A DNA stretch of 64,000 nt from Streptomyces pilosus (GCF_014649835.1 NZ_BMTU01000010.1:1-64000), one strand, 5' to 3'. Positions 44,101 to 51,812 are shown, counted from the first letter of the stretch. Translations and numbers: made by a program. The notes: generated from the letters alone by a model not told the origin.

Positions 44101-46217
44101 CCGTCCCCGATGAGGGGGCGGCGGGGCGGCAGGACCGTGTCCCCTGCCCGCAGGGTGCGCCCGCCGGTGGCGCGGCCGCCGTCCGGCAGCGGGATCGAGG
44201 TCTCGCCGGCGTCGCCGCTGCTGTACCAGGAGGGGAGCTTCTCGCCGCCGAGCGGGAACACCTCGGCCGGGCGGGCCGACCAGTAGCCGTGCTGTTTCCC
44301 GCTCTCCCGCCACATGACCAGCAGTTCGCCGTCCGTGTAGCGGAAGGAGGGCCGCTGCCAGCGGTCCAGTCCGGCCGGCAGCCGCAGGTCGTGTTCGAGC
44401 AGGATGCCCTGCGGTCCCACCACGATCGCCTTGTGCCCGCGGGAGAGGATCAGGGCCGGCCAGGACTCCTCGACGGCGAGGTTGTCGTCACCGTCACGCC
44501 GGGTCCCGGCCTCGAGACGGAGCACTGCCTCCTCCAGTGCCGGCCAGCCCAGTTCGTCCGGGATGCCGGCGCGCAGGGTGTTGCCGAGCAGCGGTGCGAT
44601 GTCGAGTGCGGCGGCCCGGGCGACGGCCCGCGGACTGACCTCGGCGGCGACGGTACGGAAGGGCCGCAGCCGTTCGAGGGCCGCGCGGGCACCCGCGAGA
44701 CCGGCGGCGCCGTCCAGCTCGGCGGCTGCGTCGTCCAGCCACTCGCGGAGCACCCCGGCGAGCACGGGATGTCCGGCGATCTTCTCCAGTTGGCCGGTGC
44801 TCGCCCGCTGACGGTGCACGTTGCCCACGGCGTCGTAGAGCAGGCGCCGTCCGTACGGGTCCGCCGCCAGGGCGGTCAGGTCGCGCCGTCCGGTGCGGGT
44901 GTCCTCCATCCACCGGCCGAGGGCGAGGTGGACGTCCGTGCCGGCGCCGGGCCGGGTCAGCGGAACGTCCTCGGCCGTGCACAGGTCCACGAGGTCGAGG
45001 TCGGCGCCGGCGTGCCAGCGGCCGGTGAAGAGGTCGACGGGGCGGCCGTGCGCGCGCAGGCGGGGGGCCATGCGCTGGACGAGGGCGAGGGTGGCCGGTG
45101 AGCGGTCACCGGCGGTGCCGCCGTGCTTGCGGTGCAGCGCCCAGCGGGTGAGCCAGTCCGCCGCGTCGGTGCCGTCCGCGGTGTCGGTGCCGTCCGTGAG
45201 CAGCCGGTCGGCACCGGTCTCCGCGAGCAGTGCCAGCCAGAACTCGTCGTCCTCGACGGAGCGGCCGAGCCCGGCGGGCATGATCTCCAGCAGCCGGGCC
45301 CGGACGGCGGGTTGCCGCTCGGCGAGGACGACGAGCGTCGCCCGGTAGGTGTTCCAGAAGGAGGCGGGGGCGCGCACGGCGGCGGGTGAGGTCAGCAGGT
45401 CCGCGACGAGAGCGCACTCCTCGGTGACCCGGTCCAGTCCGGCCGCCTTGATGAGGGTGCGCGCGTCCTGGGGCAGCGAGGCGTACGGCGGCATGCCCGC
45501 GGCGCAGCGCTCCACGGTCAGCTGCCGGAACTGCGCCCATGCCTCGGCGGGGGTGAGCCGTGCCGCGAGGGCCTTCACGTGTTCCTTGAGGGCCTTGACC
45601 GTCAGCGCGCCGGCGAAGGCGAACTCCAGGAACACGGCGCGCTGCCGCTCCTCGTCCACGGTCAGCGCGTGCACCCGTTCCGCGTCGCGGGCCTTGCCGA
45701 AGAAGGCGGCGGCGTAGGTGGTGTTCTCGTGCTGGAGGAAGACGCGGGCGGCCTGCTCGTAGAAGGTGGGCAGGAAGTGCGGGACGGCCCGGCCGAGTCG
45801 CTCGCCGAGCGCCTCGAAGCCCTCCTTGGCGGTGCCGGGGCGGGACTTGGCCTGCCGGGCGAACCGCTCGACGTCCCGGACGAGAGCCAGCGCGTGGTGT
45901 CCGTTCGCCGGGTCGTTGACGAGGGCCCAGGCGGGGAAGCCGAGGGCTTCCCGGCGTACCTGTCCGACCTCGCGGGTCTCGGGCTCCCGGGTGAGGCCGA
46001 GGAAGTCCAGGGCGAGGTCCTCGGCCTCACCGAGGGTGCCGGGCACCAGCCGCACGACCGTCCGCTCACCGAGCGCGGTGTGGGTGTAGGTGCGGGCGGT
46101 GAGGACATCGGCGTCCTCGCGGTCCGTGGTGCCCGGGGGCAGTACGGCGCCGGCGTCGAGCAGGGCGGCCGCGGTGGCCTCGTCGAAGGTGACGCCGTCG
46201 TACTCGTACGCGGTCAT
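41175..46217 (-). CDS. 1680-residue protein of unknown function in the MoxR-VWA operon
   Basis: The ATG at 46217 overlaps the stop of the DUF4132-like gene (ATGA) and its own stop overlaps the AAA start, so translation is coupled on both sides. No signal peptide, membrane helix, Walker motif or recognisable catalytic centre. The N-terminal third is helical and repeat-like (EQAARVFLQHENTTYAAAFF, LTPAEAWAQFRQLTVERC, LIKAAGLDRVTEECALVADL). The middle has many beta-type segments (VVGPQGILLEHDLRLPAG, RQGLRQVWLEHDPATG). The C-terminus has YGLPATGGAGPDGLTRVGEAL and RTGWKPARMKRARAELAAAD, a conserved-looking basic stretch. Its size suggests a scaffold or the client-binding subunit of the ATPase complex; this is inference. 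Confidence 0.85.
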   Translation of the reverse strand: MTAYEYDGVTFDEATAAALLDAGAVLPPGTTDREDADVLTARTYTHTALGERTVVRLVPGTLGEAEDLALDFLGLTREPETREVGQVRREALGFPAWALVNDPANGHHALALVRDVERFARQAKSRPGTAKEGFEALGERLGRAVPHFLPTFYEQAARVFLQHENTTYAAAFFGKARDAERVHALTVDEERQRAVFLEFAFAGALTVKALKEHVKALAARLTPAEAWAQFRQLTVERCAAGMPPYASLPQDARTLIKAAGLDRVTEECALVADLLTSPAAVRAPASFWNTYRATLVVLAERQPAVRARLLEIMPAGLGRSVEDDEFWLALLAETGADRLLTDGTDTADGTDAADWLTRWALHRKHGGTAGDRSPATLALVQRMAPRLRAHGRPVDLFTGRWHAGADLDLVDLCTAEDVPLTRPGAGTDVHLALGRWMEDTRTGRRDLTALAADPYGRRLLYDAVGNVHRQRASTGQLEKIAGHPVLAGVLREWLDDAAAELDGAAGLAGARAALERLRPFRTVAAEVSPRAVARAAALDIAPLLGNTLRAGIPDELGWPALEEAVLRLEAGTRRDGDDNLAVEESWPALILSRGHKAIVVGPQGILLEHDLRLPAGLDRWQRPSFRYTDGELLVMWRESGKQHGYWSARPAEVFPLGGEKLPSWYSSGDAGETSIPLPDGGRATGGRTLRAGDTVLPPRRPLIGDGTSYWRQGRQGLRQVWLEHDPATGTHGRASLPAFLRSAVRDGSTLLQQHCTVLPLQPGLEHSPFGTDGTVLGRWVRTDGEGGEARTTVGTPDGRTTTLPAAGHRIPGVPLGALRLPSGAEPVVAAQHRQVTWYTTDRTTGLWELGRVTPLQRGGEFAAGTPLVPPVDFWHALRPRDEKASAVLRALSDDQARELLREGARVLAERQARMAAARRANADTDGGTGREPDHSGVPSAQETLRTVVARSLPALTEPRILTGVTGLVLAVLRLAESVAAFVEPPARQPGTPSRQVAGMFADYRPENGDDQTLREATAGLAEQHGWWGGGQRWSVLRQIRAVNHVLTGKPAEGKALPAAARLTGPADGWTSDARTVPAEGPAWPSVLDALRPLAYRAASPALTQTHRAALLLLFEAIAEGPLAASGTVLRDVVLSEPRGKQDRAGQVLRRDGRTVVVLGCQSVDHHHQRVNWLALDHDPTGTFGAVAHFTSGRESAHPPVFPAGDLAAVTALVRDKGPAPWQPEAPAALAAATQGGLGPLQATLLLAGKPPQLTDEVSATTGLKPRQKQLGDALLGSVEPGDRAALVGALLPRDPADLWTSGPDTDAAGRVWAERLDGVLRLPEDLAGDLSLPGLPTASVEEVLNPRRTPWLSRTTVQRPDKDGNLVPEDPRALPGRYDLTRAVSSLAGLAYALPYGHPLRASLPAGLGALRRRLTDPGLLLDLDLDWTEKGSSTAAELRRAYGLPATGGAGPDGLTRVGEALVLRPWYGDQEAVLVRSAALRDADDPVFGLLDGLVGPGRGDGLRTLRTVLDDGLARAVAAGGDPGAPTGYAHDPSVSVPGLVAEVASAHGLGEDAAGLYLQLLALPDPTDRNCVRRTGWKPARMKRARAELAAADGLVVEAKRARAGRTLFLPCGWLDLKSPALPVEIWKQGLYPPHGTAPTLPVPELFTRAWERVRAGDAPAYEELATRATRKGRRR

Positions 46218-47068
46218 GCCGCACGCTCCTCGTCCTCGATGTCGCGTCCGGCGTACAGCGCGGCCGCCATGCGCATGCCCTCCGACCAGGCCACCGGCCC
46301 GACCTGACCGAGCTTCAGTGCCCGGCCGGCGGTGTCGGTGAAGACCAGCGGGCCGGTCTCCGTCTCCGCGTAGCCGTCGTAGTCACCGACCCAGACGCGG
46401 GCCTCGACGCCGCGGCCGTCCTCCAGCACGGAGCACACGGCGTGTCCGCCGCGTACGCGGTATCCGAGCTGGGTCGCACGGCCGTGCAGGAACCTCAGTT
46501 CCCTGAAGACCCCGCCCGCGTACTCCTCGACGGAGGCGGCGCCGGTGTCGAGGGCGGCGGGCCGGTGCCACACCTCGCGGAAGAGCTGCTGGGCGCGCTG
46601 CTCGATGCCGATCTCGACGGCGAACTCGCGCAGGTCCTCCAGGTCATCGAGCAGCACCGGGTGCGGGAGGCGGACCAGGCCGGGGGTGATCCGGACGGTG
46701 TCGCCGTCGAGGTCGACGACGCCGAGACCGCGCTCGGGGTCGGCGTCCCGCAGGAACCCGGCCACCACGCCGTCGGCCCCCGTGACGACCGTGTCGCGCA
46801 GGGCGGCCTGCCAGGCCGGGTCGGGCCACACCCGCGCCAGCACGGCGAACGGCACCGGCAGGGAGCGCACCATCCACCGCTCGACGTCGGCGAGGCACTG
46901 CCGCTCGTGCCGATCGAGCCACTCGACGAGCTGCCGCAGCCCCACCACCGCGGGATCGTCGGCGATCTTCGACGGTACGGACTTCAGCCGCCGCCCGGCC
47001 GCGTTGCGGCACACCACCTTGCCGTCGTCGAGGGCGACTTCGTAGTCGCCGGCCGACACCCACCCCAT
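46214..47068 (-). CDS. DUF4132-like protein, first gene of the MoxR-VWA operon
   Basis: 284 residues; the ATG at 47068 has GGGAGG five bases upstream and is preferred over GTG at 47083. It starts MGWVSAGDYEVALDDGKVVC, a WGR-like beta opening, followed by LRQLVEWLDRHERQCLADVE, VPFAVLARVWPDPAWQAALR, VDLDGDTVRITPGLVRLPHP and WHRPAALDTGAASVEEYAGG. The pattern (helical pair, WxxALRD, then HPxLLDDL) resembles the C-terminal DUF4132 region of E. coli YehI, which is far longer. It starts a five-gene unit with overlaps at every junction but one (a five-base gap). Upstream (47069-47286) I see no clear promoter, only TTGTCA-like and TTGATC-like elements. Confidence 0.7.
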   Translation of the reverse strand: MGWVSAGDYEVALDDGKVVCRNAAGRRLKSVPSKIADDPAVVGLRQLVEWLDRHERQCLADVERWMVRSLPVPFAVLARVWPDPAWQAALRDTVVTGADGVVAGFLRDADPERGLGVVDLDGDTVRITPGLVRLPHPVLLDDLEDLREFAVEIGIEQRAQQLFREVWHRPAALDTGAASVEEYAGGVFRELRFLHGRATQLGYRVRGGHAVCSVLEDGRGVEARVWVGDYDGYAETETGPLVFTDTAGRALKLGQVGPVAWSEGMRMAAALYAGRDIEDEERAA

Positions 47069-47286
47069 GCGTGCCTCCCGCACTCACAATGATCAAGTGA
47101 CGGGAACCCTAGAGCAGGGCTCTGACAACGGCTCCCGGCCCTGAGGGACGCGGGGGCGGGCGGCACGGTTCTCCCGCCCGGGAGCAGGGCCATCGGGGTG
47201 GCCGGATGCCGTGTCGGGAGGCCGTTTCCGGGTGCCCTGGCCATCCTGGGTCACGACGGCCCCTTCCCAGCGACGAGGAGCACGGC

Positions 47287-47520
47287 ATGCCCACGGACCC
47301 GGTCGGACGATTCCTGACGGCTCTGGACCCGGAGCACCGGGAGGCCGTCAGCGGCAGACCGCGGGCGGAACAGGAACGGCTGGCGGCCGCGTGGGAGCGG
47401 GAACTGGAGGCCGACACCGCGCTCGACTCCCTCGACGAACTGTCACCGCCCGCCGCCGAGGCGGAGGCGGCCCGCCGCGTCATCGGCAGCGAGAACGACC
47501 GGGACGGCACGCGGGAGTGA
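47287..47520 (+). CDS. Small hypothetical protein
   Basis: 77 residues from the ATG at 47287 preceded by GAGGAGCACGGC. The sequence is helical and strongly charged (FLTALDPEHREAVSGRPRAE, RLAAAWERELEADTALDSLD, EAEAARRVIGSENDRD). The fine ribosome site and local codon bias support a gene. No family is recognised. It converges with the DUF998-like gene 46 bases away. Confidence 0.6.
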   Translation: MPTDPVGRFLTALDPEHREAVSGRPRAEQERLAAAWERELEADTALDSLDELSPPAAEAEAARRVIGSENDRDGTRE

Positions 47521-47566
47521 CCGTCCCGCTGCCGGTGGGCCCGGGCCCTTGCCGCACGTCCTCACC

Positions 47567-48169
47567 TCACGCGGGCGACCCTGCGCGGCCCCGGCAGTGG
47601 CGCACGCACGAGGTGACGACCACGAAGGGCCAGACGGACTGAAGGGCCGTCACCACCCGTTCCGCGACACCGGGCACACCCTCGAGGTGGATCTCCACCA
47701 GGAACCAGACCGCGCCGGCGACCATCGCGGCGGTCGCCGCGCACGCCGGGGCCGGCCGGAGCGCCCACGGCGCGGCGCTCCCGCCGACGGCGGCGAGGAC
47801 CGGCCACACGGCCAGGAGCACGAATCCGACGACGGCCACCGAACCGTGCCGCAGGGAGCCACCGCTGCTCGGCGCCGGGATCAGCGCCACCACCAGGGCC
47901 GCCACTCCCCCGCCCGCCAGCGCCAGGCGTCCGGCGGCCGCCGCCGGACGCAGTCCCCACGCGGTGAGCAGGTGACAGACACCCAGTGCGAACAGCGCGC
48001 CGGTCATCACCCAGAACCCCGCGGCCCCGTACGCCGCCAGGACGCTGATCGTCTGGGTGACGGGGTCGTACGCGGATCCCTCCAGTGACGCCGCGACCAC
48101 CCACCCCGCGATCAGCAGCACCGGCGCACACCCGGACGAGAGCAGGACCCATCGGGGAACAATCGGCAT
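47567..48169 (-). CDS. DUF998-like membrane protein
   Basis: 200 residues from the ATG at 48169. Six hydrophobic segments are visible: LLSSGCAPVLLIAGWVVAAS, AAGFWVMTGALFALGVCHLL, LALAGGGVAALVVALIPAP, VGFVLLAVWPVLAAVGG, ACAATAAMVAGAVWFLVEIH and VVTALQSVWPFVVVTSCVRH. SAYDPVTQTISVLAAYGAAG after helix 1 is the DUF998 hallmark. Function unknown. Its 5' region (48170-48337) separates it from a divergent haloperoxidase-like gene. Confidence 0.8.
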   Translation of the reverse strand: MPIVPRWVLLSSGCAPVLLIAGWVVAASLEGSAYDPVTQTISVLAAYGAAGFWVMTGALFALGVCHLLTAWGLRPAAAAGRLALAGGGVAALVVALIPAPSSGGSLRHGSVAVVGFVLLAVWPVLAAVGGSAAPWALRPAPACAATAAMVAGAVWFLVEIHLEGVPGVAERVVTALQSVWPFVVVTSCVRHCRGRAGSPA

Positions 48170-48337
48170 CGAACCACCATAGAGCGCACGGAATGCTACG
48201 AGATCATGACACGTACGGCATGACGTGACCCGAGATGAGACATGCCCGAGGGGAGCGTAGGGTGATGTGGGTGCGTTTGCCGTGGTCCGCGGGCCGCGGG
48301 TGCGACGACCCCTAGCCTTCACGCGGAAGGACCGACC

Positions 48338-49168
48338 ATGGGCACGGTCACCACTCCTGACGGCACGACCCTCTTCTACAAGGACTGGGGGCCGCGCGAC
48401 GCCCCGCCGGTCGTCTTCCACCACGGCTGGCCGCTGAGCGGCGATGACTGGGACAACCAGATGCTGTTCTTCCTCGCCCACGGCTACCGGGTGATCGCTC
48501 ACGACCGGCGCGGTCACGGCCGCTCCAGCCAGTCGCCGACCGGCCACGAGATGGACACCTACGCCGCCGACGTGGCGGTGCTGACGGACGCCCTCGACCT
48601 GCGGGACGCCGTGCACATCGGACACTCGACGGGCGGCGGCGAGGTCACCCGCTACGTGGCGCGTGCCGAGCGGGGCCGCGTCGGCAAGGCGGTGCTCGTC
48701 GGCGCGGTCCCGCCGGTCATGGTCAAGTCGGACAGCAACCCGGGCGGTCTGCCGGTCGAGGTCTTCGACGAACTGCGCGCGGCCCTCGCCGCGAACCGCG
48801 CCCAGTTCTACATCGACCTGCCGTCGGGCCCGTTCTACGGTTTCAACCGGCCCGGCGCGGAGGTCTCCCAGGGACTGATCGACAACTGGTGGCGGCAGGG
48901 GATGGCGGGGGCGGCCAACGCCCACTACGAGTGCATCAAGGCGTTCTCCGAGACCGACTTCACCGAGGATCTGAAGGCCATCGACGTCCCGGTCCTCGTG
49001 GCGCACGGCACCGACGACCAGATCGTGCCCTACGCGGACTCGGCACCGCTGTCGGCCGAGCTGCTGCAGCACGCCACCCTGAAGACGTACGAGGGGTTCC
49101 CCCACGGCATGCTGGCGACCCACCCGGACGTCCTCAACCGGGACATCCTGGAGTTCGTGAAGTCCTAG
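48338..49168 (+). CDS. Alpha/beta hydrolase, cofactor-free haloperoxidase (chloroperoxidase) family
   Basis: 276 residues from the ATG at 48338 with GGAAGGACC upstream. Conserved motifs: VVFHHGWPLSGDDWDNQMLF, AHDRRGHGRSSQ, nucleophile elbow IGHSTGGGEVTRY (Ser ~98), Asp in VAHGTDDQIVPY (~227), His in EGFPHGMLATH (~254). These match bacterial non-haem chloroperoxidases, which are esterase-like serine hydrolases with perhydrolase side activity. The trailing EFVKS is typical. Cytosolic. It ends convergently 15 bases from the GvpF/L-like gene. Confidence 0.92.
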   Translation: MGTVTTPDGTTLFYKDWGPRDAPPVVFHHGWPLSGDDWDNQMLFFLAHGYRVIAHDRRGHGRSSQSPTGHEMDTYAADVAVLTDALDLRDAVHIGHSTGGGEVTRYVARAERGRVGKAVLVGAVPPVMVKSDSNPGGLPVEVFDELRAALAANRAQFYIDLPSGPFYGFNRPGAEVSQGLIDNWWRQGMAGAANAHYECIKAFSETDFTEDLKAIDVPVLVAHGTDDQIVPYADSAPLSAELLQHATLKTYEGFPHGMLATHPDVLNRDILEFVKS

Positions 49169-49183
49169 CCGCCGCGCGCCCGT

Positions 49184-49987
49184 CTAGGCGGGTTCCGCGT
49201 GCTCCTCCTGGGGGCTGTCGGCGAAGGAGTACGGGGGCCAGGGGCCCAGGAAGCGGATGCCGAGTCCGGGCCGGCCGGCCCGCGCTTCGCTCAGGACGGC
49301 TCCGACGGCATCGACGTCCTCGTGCCGGACGAGCAGGGCCGCGGACAGGACACCCGTCTCGTCGGCGGTGCGCCGGGTGAACGCGCGGTCGCGGACGTCC
49401 TCGGCGACGGCCAGCAGACGGCGGCGGATCGTGGCGTGCAACGCGTCGGCGAGCTCGCCGGCCGTGTGCCGTTCACGCTGCTCCCGCTGCTTGGCGAGCA
49501 GTCTGCGCATGCCGGGGGACCTGCCGTCGGCGTCGTCGGCAGGCGTGCCGTCCACCGGGTCGCCGCCGGTGACGGCCGCGCGGTCCAGGGTGATCTCGAC
49601 CCTGAGTTCGCAGCGGCCCGACAGGGCTTCGAGCCGGCCGGTGATGCTGTCGTGTTCCTCCCTGATCCAGTCCCCCAGGCACTGCTCGGCGCTCCGTCCG
49701 GACTCGGGGTCGGCGGCGACCAGGACGTTGAAGGTCATCGGCAGGAGGCCGCCGACGCGTTCCCAGACGGTGGTGACCGCACGGCTCTGCTCGGCGACCC
49801 AGCGGCGCACCTCGTCGTCGCCGCCCTGGAAGGGGGCCGGTGCGGCGTCGTGCACGAGCGCGGCGAGGCCGGTGCCGGGGACGCCGGCCAGGCGCACCGG
49901 GCGCCCGTCGAGCCCGGTGACGCCGTCGGCCGCGCCCTGCCGGTCCGGGAGCAGGGCGTACACGTAGAGCGCGCTGTGCTCGGTCAT
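49184..49987 (-). CDS. GvpF/GvpL family gas-vesicle protein
   Basis: 267 residues from the ATG at 49987, overlapping the stop of gvpK by four bases. Starts LYVYALLPDRQGAADGVTGL, typical of GvpF/L, followed by DGRPVRLAGVPGTGLAALVH, a HEEV-type helix segment with VTTVWERVGGLLPMTFNVLV, then a long helical domain with LLAKQREQRERHTAGELADA and a C-terminal IRFLGPWPPYSFAD motif, the diagnostic ending of the family. GvpF/L proteins bind GvpA during shell assembly. It is the last gene of a four-gene unit. Confidence 0.9.
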   Translation of the reverse strand: MTEHSALYVYALLPDRQGAADGVTGLDGRPVRLAGVPGTGLAALVHDAAPAPFQGGDDEVRRWVAEQSRAVTTVWERVGGLLPMTFNVLVAADPESGRSAEQCLGDWIREEHDSITGRLEALSGRCELRVEITLDRAAVTGGDPVDGTPADDADGRSPGMRRLLAKQREQRERHTAGELADALHATIRRRLLAVAEDVRDRAFTRRTADETGVLSAALLVRHEDVDAVGAVLSEARAGRPGLGIRFLGPWPPYSFADSPQEEHAEPA

Positions 49988-50298
49988 CGGCCGGCCTCCT
50001 CCGCCCAGCGCCGGGGGTTGATCAGCTTGTCGACCACGTCGTCGACCACGTCGTCCAGACCGCGGTGCAGGTCGGCGACGGAGTCGACGATGCCGTGGTC
50101 CTCCTTGATCTGTTCCATCGCCTCGTCCAGTTCCAGCAGGGCGTCGGCCAGGCGCTCGGCCTCCTCCGGGTTCAGGTCCCCGCCGTCGATGCGGCGCATC
50201 GCCTGACGGTCCAAAGCCTCCTGGATGACCTCCACCAGGGTGACCACCAGGGACAGCACTCCGTGCTTGAGGCTCTTCTCGTCCACGGTCAACGGCAT
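49984..50298 (-). CDS. gvpK: GvpK gas-vesicle protein
   Basis: 104 residues from the ATG at 50298 with GGGGAG upstream. The whole protein matches GvpK: SLKHGVLSLVVTLVEVIQEA, LDRQAMRRIDGGDLNPEEAE, RLADALLELDEAMEQIKEDH. GvpK is an essential accessory protein for gas-vesicle formation in characterised clusters, possibly in early assembly. It overlaps the GvpF/L start and lies 49 bases after the GvpA-PH gene. Confidence 0.92.
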   Translation of the reverse strand: MPLTVDEKSLKHGVLSLVVTLVEVIQEALDRQAMRRIDGGDLNPEEAERLADALLELDEAMEQIKEDHGIVDSVADLHRGLDDVVDDVVDKLINPRRWAEEAGR

Positions 50299-50347
50299 GT
50301 CGCGTCTCCCCTCCCCCGGCGGCCCGCCGGGCTCGTCCTCACGTGGT

Positions 50348-51280
50348 TCATCCGGCGGCCACCACCGGTCGGGCGGCCTCCAGCCGCCGGACCCACAGGC
50401 CGGGGTCGCCGGCGGCCAGCCGCACGTCCTCGCCGCCCGCGGTGGTCACCACCAGGACACTGCCTTCCCCGGCGGGCCCGTGCCCGGGCACCCGCCGCAC
50501 CCCGGCCAGGTCGGCCGTGGGCAGCACGAGCGCGGGCCGGGCGTCCAGCGGGGACTTCCAGGTCAGTCCGCCGGACGTCAGCCGTGCGGTGCCGCCGCGC
50601 CACACCGGGCCCGATCGGCGCGGCTCCTGGTACCACAGGTGTCCTTCGGCGAGCGGGGGCTCTACGTCGGTGACGGGGCCGGGCGGGAGTGCGGGCGCCA
50701 GGTGCCCGGCGCAGGCCCGGGTGATCAGGTCGCACAGGGTCTCCGGTTCCTTGGCGGAGAGCAGTTCGCGCCGGCCGTCGGCCAGGGTCAGCTCCAGGCG
50801 TAGGCGGTCCTCGCCCCCGACCGTCCGCTCCGGCTTCAGACGCACGGAGCGTACGCCGGACAGTTCGGTCTGCCAGAGGATCTCCCGCGGTTCCGCGCGC
50901 AGGACGACGAGGCGCTGATCGGTGAGGTAGACGGTGCCGGGCCGCCAGCCGTGGTACACGCCCTCGGTCAGCAGGTGACCGCCGCTCATGCGGCGGACGA
51001 CGCCCTCGTCCTCGCGCAGGTCGAGGGCGCGGCGGACGACCGAGCGCTCGGCCCAGGCGCGGGTGGCCTCGTCCCAGTCGCGCATCATGCCGTACTCCAG
51101 CATCGTCTCCATGCCGGCCACGGCCGCCCGGATCGAGACGCCGATCAGGGGGATGTCGGCCACGGCGACGATGAGGTCCAGGTGCAGGACGGCGCCCTTG
51201 TTGAGGACGACCTCCAGCAGGTCGTCCAGGGTCACTCTCGGTTCCCGGGTGGGGCGCATGGGGGGACGGTCAGTCGGCAC
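50348..51280 (-). CDS. GvpA domain fused to PH/GRAM-like domains
   Basis: 310 residues from a GTG at 51280 (ATG at 51259 possible), overlapping the previous gene by 11 bases. Residues ~16-72 are a GvpA/J-type module: LDDLLEVVLNKGAVLHLDLI, VAVADIPLIGVSIRAAVAGM. After a helical linker (AERSVVRRALDLREDEGVVR) residues ~100-190 resemble a GRAM/PH-type sheet: GWRPGTVYLTDQRLVVLRAE, ILWQTELSGVRSVRLKPE. Residues ~215-305 look like a second copy (LTSGGLTWKSPLDARPALVL, VLVVTTAGGEDVRLAAGDPG). GRAM/PH folds often bind lipids or proteins. The fusion suggests a shell-type domain recruited to another surface, which is inference. Confidence 0.8.
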   Translation of the reverse strand: MPTDRPPMRPTREPRVTLDDLLEVVLNKGAVLHLDLIVAVADIPLIGVSIRAAVAGMETMLEYGMMRDWDEATRAWAERSVVRRALDLREDEGVVRRMSGGHLLTEGVYHGWRPGTVYLTDQRLVVLRAEPREILWQTELSGVRSVRLKPERTVGGEDRLRLELTLADGRRELLSAKEPETLCDLITRACAGHLAPALPPGPVTDVEPPLAEGHLWYQEPRRSGPVWRGGTARLTSGGLTWKSPLDARPALVLPTADLAGVRRVPGHGPAGEGSVLVVTTAGGEDVRLAAGDPGLWVRRLEAARPVVAAG

Positions 51281-51812
51281 GTCGCCCGGCCTTCCGCCCG
51301 GCCGCGGGTTCGGCGTCCGGCTCCTCGCCGGCGCCCGCGGGCCGAGGCGCCGTCAGCTCCGGCTTGTCCGATCCTTCCTGCAGCCGTGCCTGTGCGCTGC
51401 GCCAGCCGCACCAGGGACACCACTGGTTCAGCAGCTGCTCGACGGGCGCGCGCTTCCCGCACGCCGGGCAGGTGTCCTTCTCCTCCCTCGTCTCGCGCCA
51501 CGCGGCGGTCTCGGTGTCCGTGCCGGAGGGGAACTCCAGTCCGTAGCGGGCGGCCGTCTCGAAGGAGGCCAGCGCCGCGCGCAGCCGGATGCCCAGCAGT
51601 TCGACGCCGGCCACCGACACCATGATGTCGGCGTTGAGCACCAGGCCCTTGTCCAGCAGGGTCTCGACGACGTGCGCGAGACTGCCGTCGCCGTCGCGGC
51701 GTGGCTGCATGGGCGCCGCGGAGACCGCGGGCGTCGCGCGGGCGGACGGGTCGCGCGCGGGGGCCGGCGCGGGGAACCCGCGCTCACTCGGCGTTCCGGA
51801 GAAGCTGCTCAT
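51270..51812 (-). CDS. GvpA-domain protein with C-terminal zinc ribbon
   Basis: 180 residues from the ATG at 51812. After a disordered Pro/Ala-rich tail, residues ~44-92 form a GvpA/GvpJ-type domain (SLAHVVETLLDKGLVLNADI, MVSVAGVELLGIRLRAALAS). Residues ~112-140 carry a zinc-ribbon-like CPACG...CPWCG pair, joined by VEQLLNQW. The tail is basic/acidic and disordered. It heads the four-gene gvp-type unit and lies 30 bases after the hairpin at 51841-51882, which ends the transcription of the phosphatase gene upstream. A ribbon on a GvpA domain is not part of the standard vesicle gene set. Confidence 0.82.
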   Translation of the reverse strand: MSSFSGTPSERGFPAPAPARDPSARATPAVSAAPMQPRRDGDGSLAHVVETLLDKGLVLNADIMVSVAGVELLGIRLRAALASFETAARYGLEFPSGTDTETAAWRETREEKDTCPACGKRAPVEQLLNQWCPWCGWRSAQARLQEGSDKPELTAPRPAGAGEEPDAEPAAGRKAGRRAD

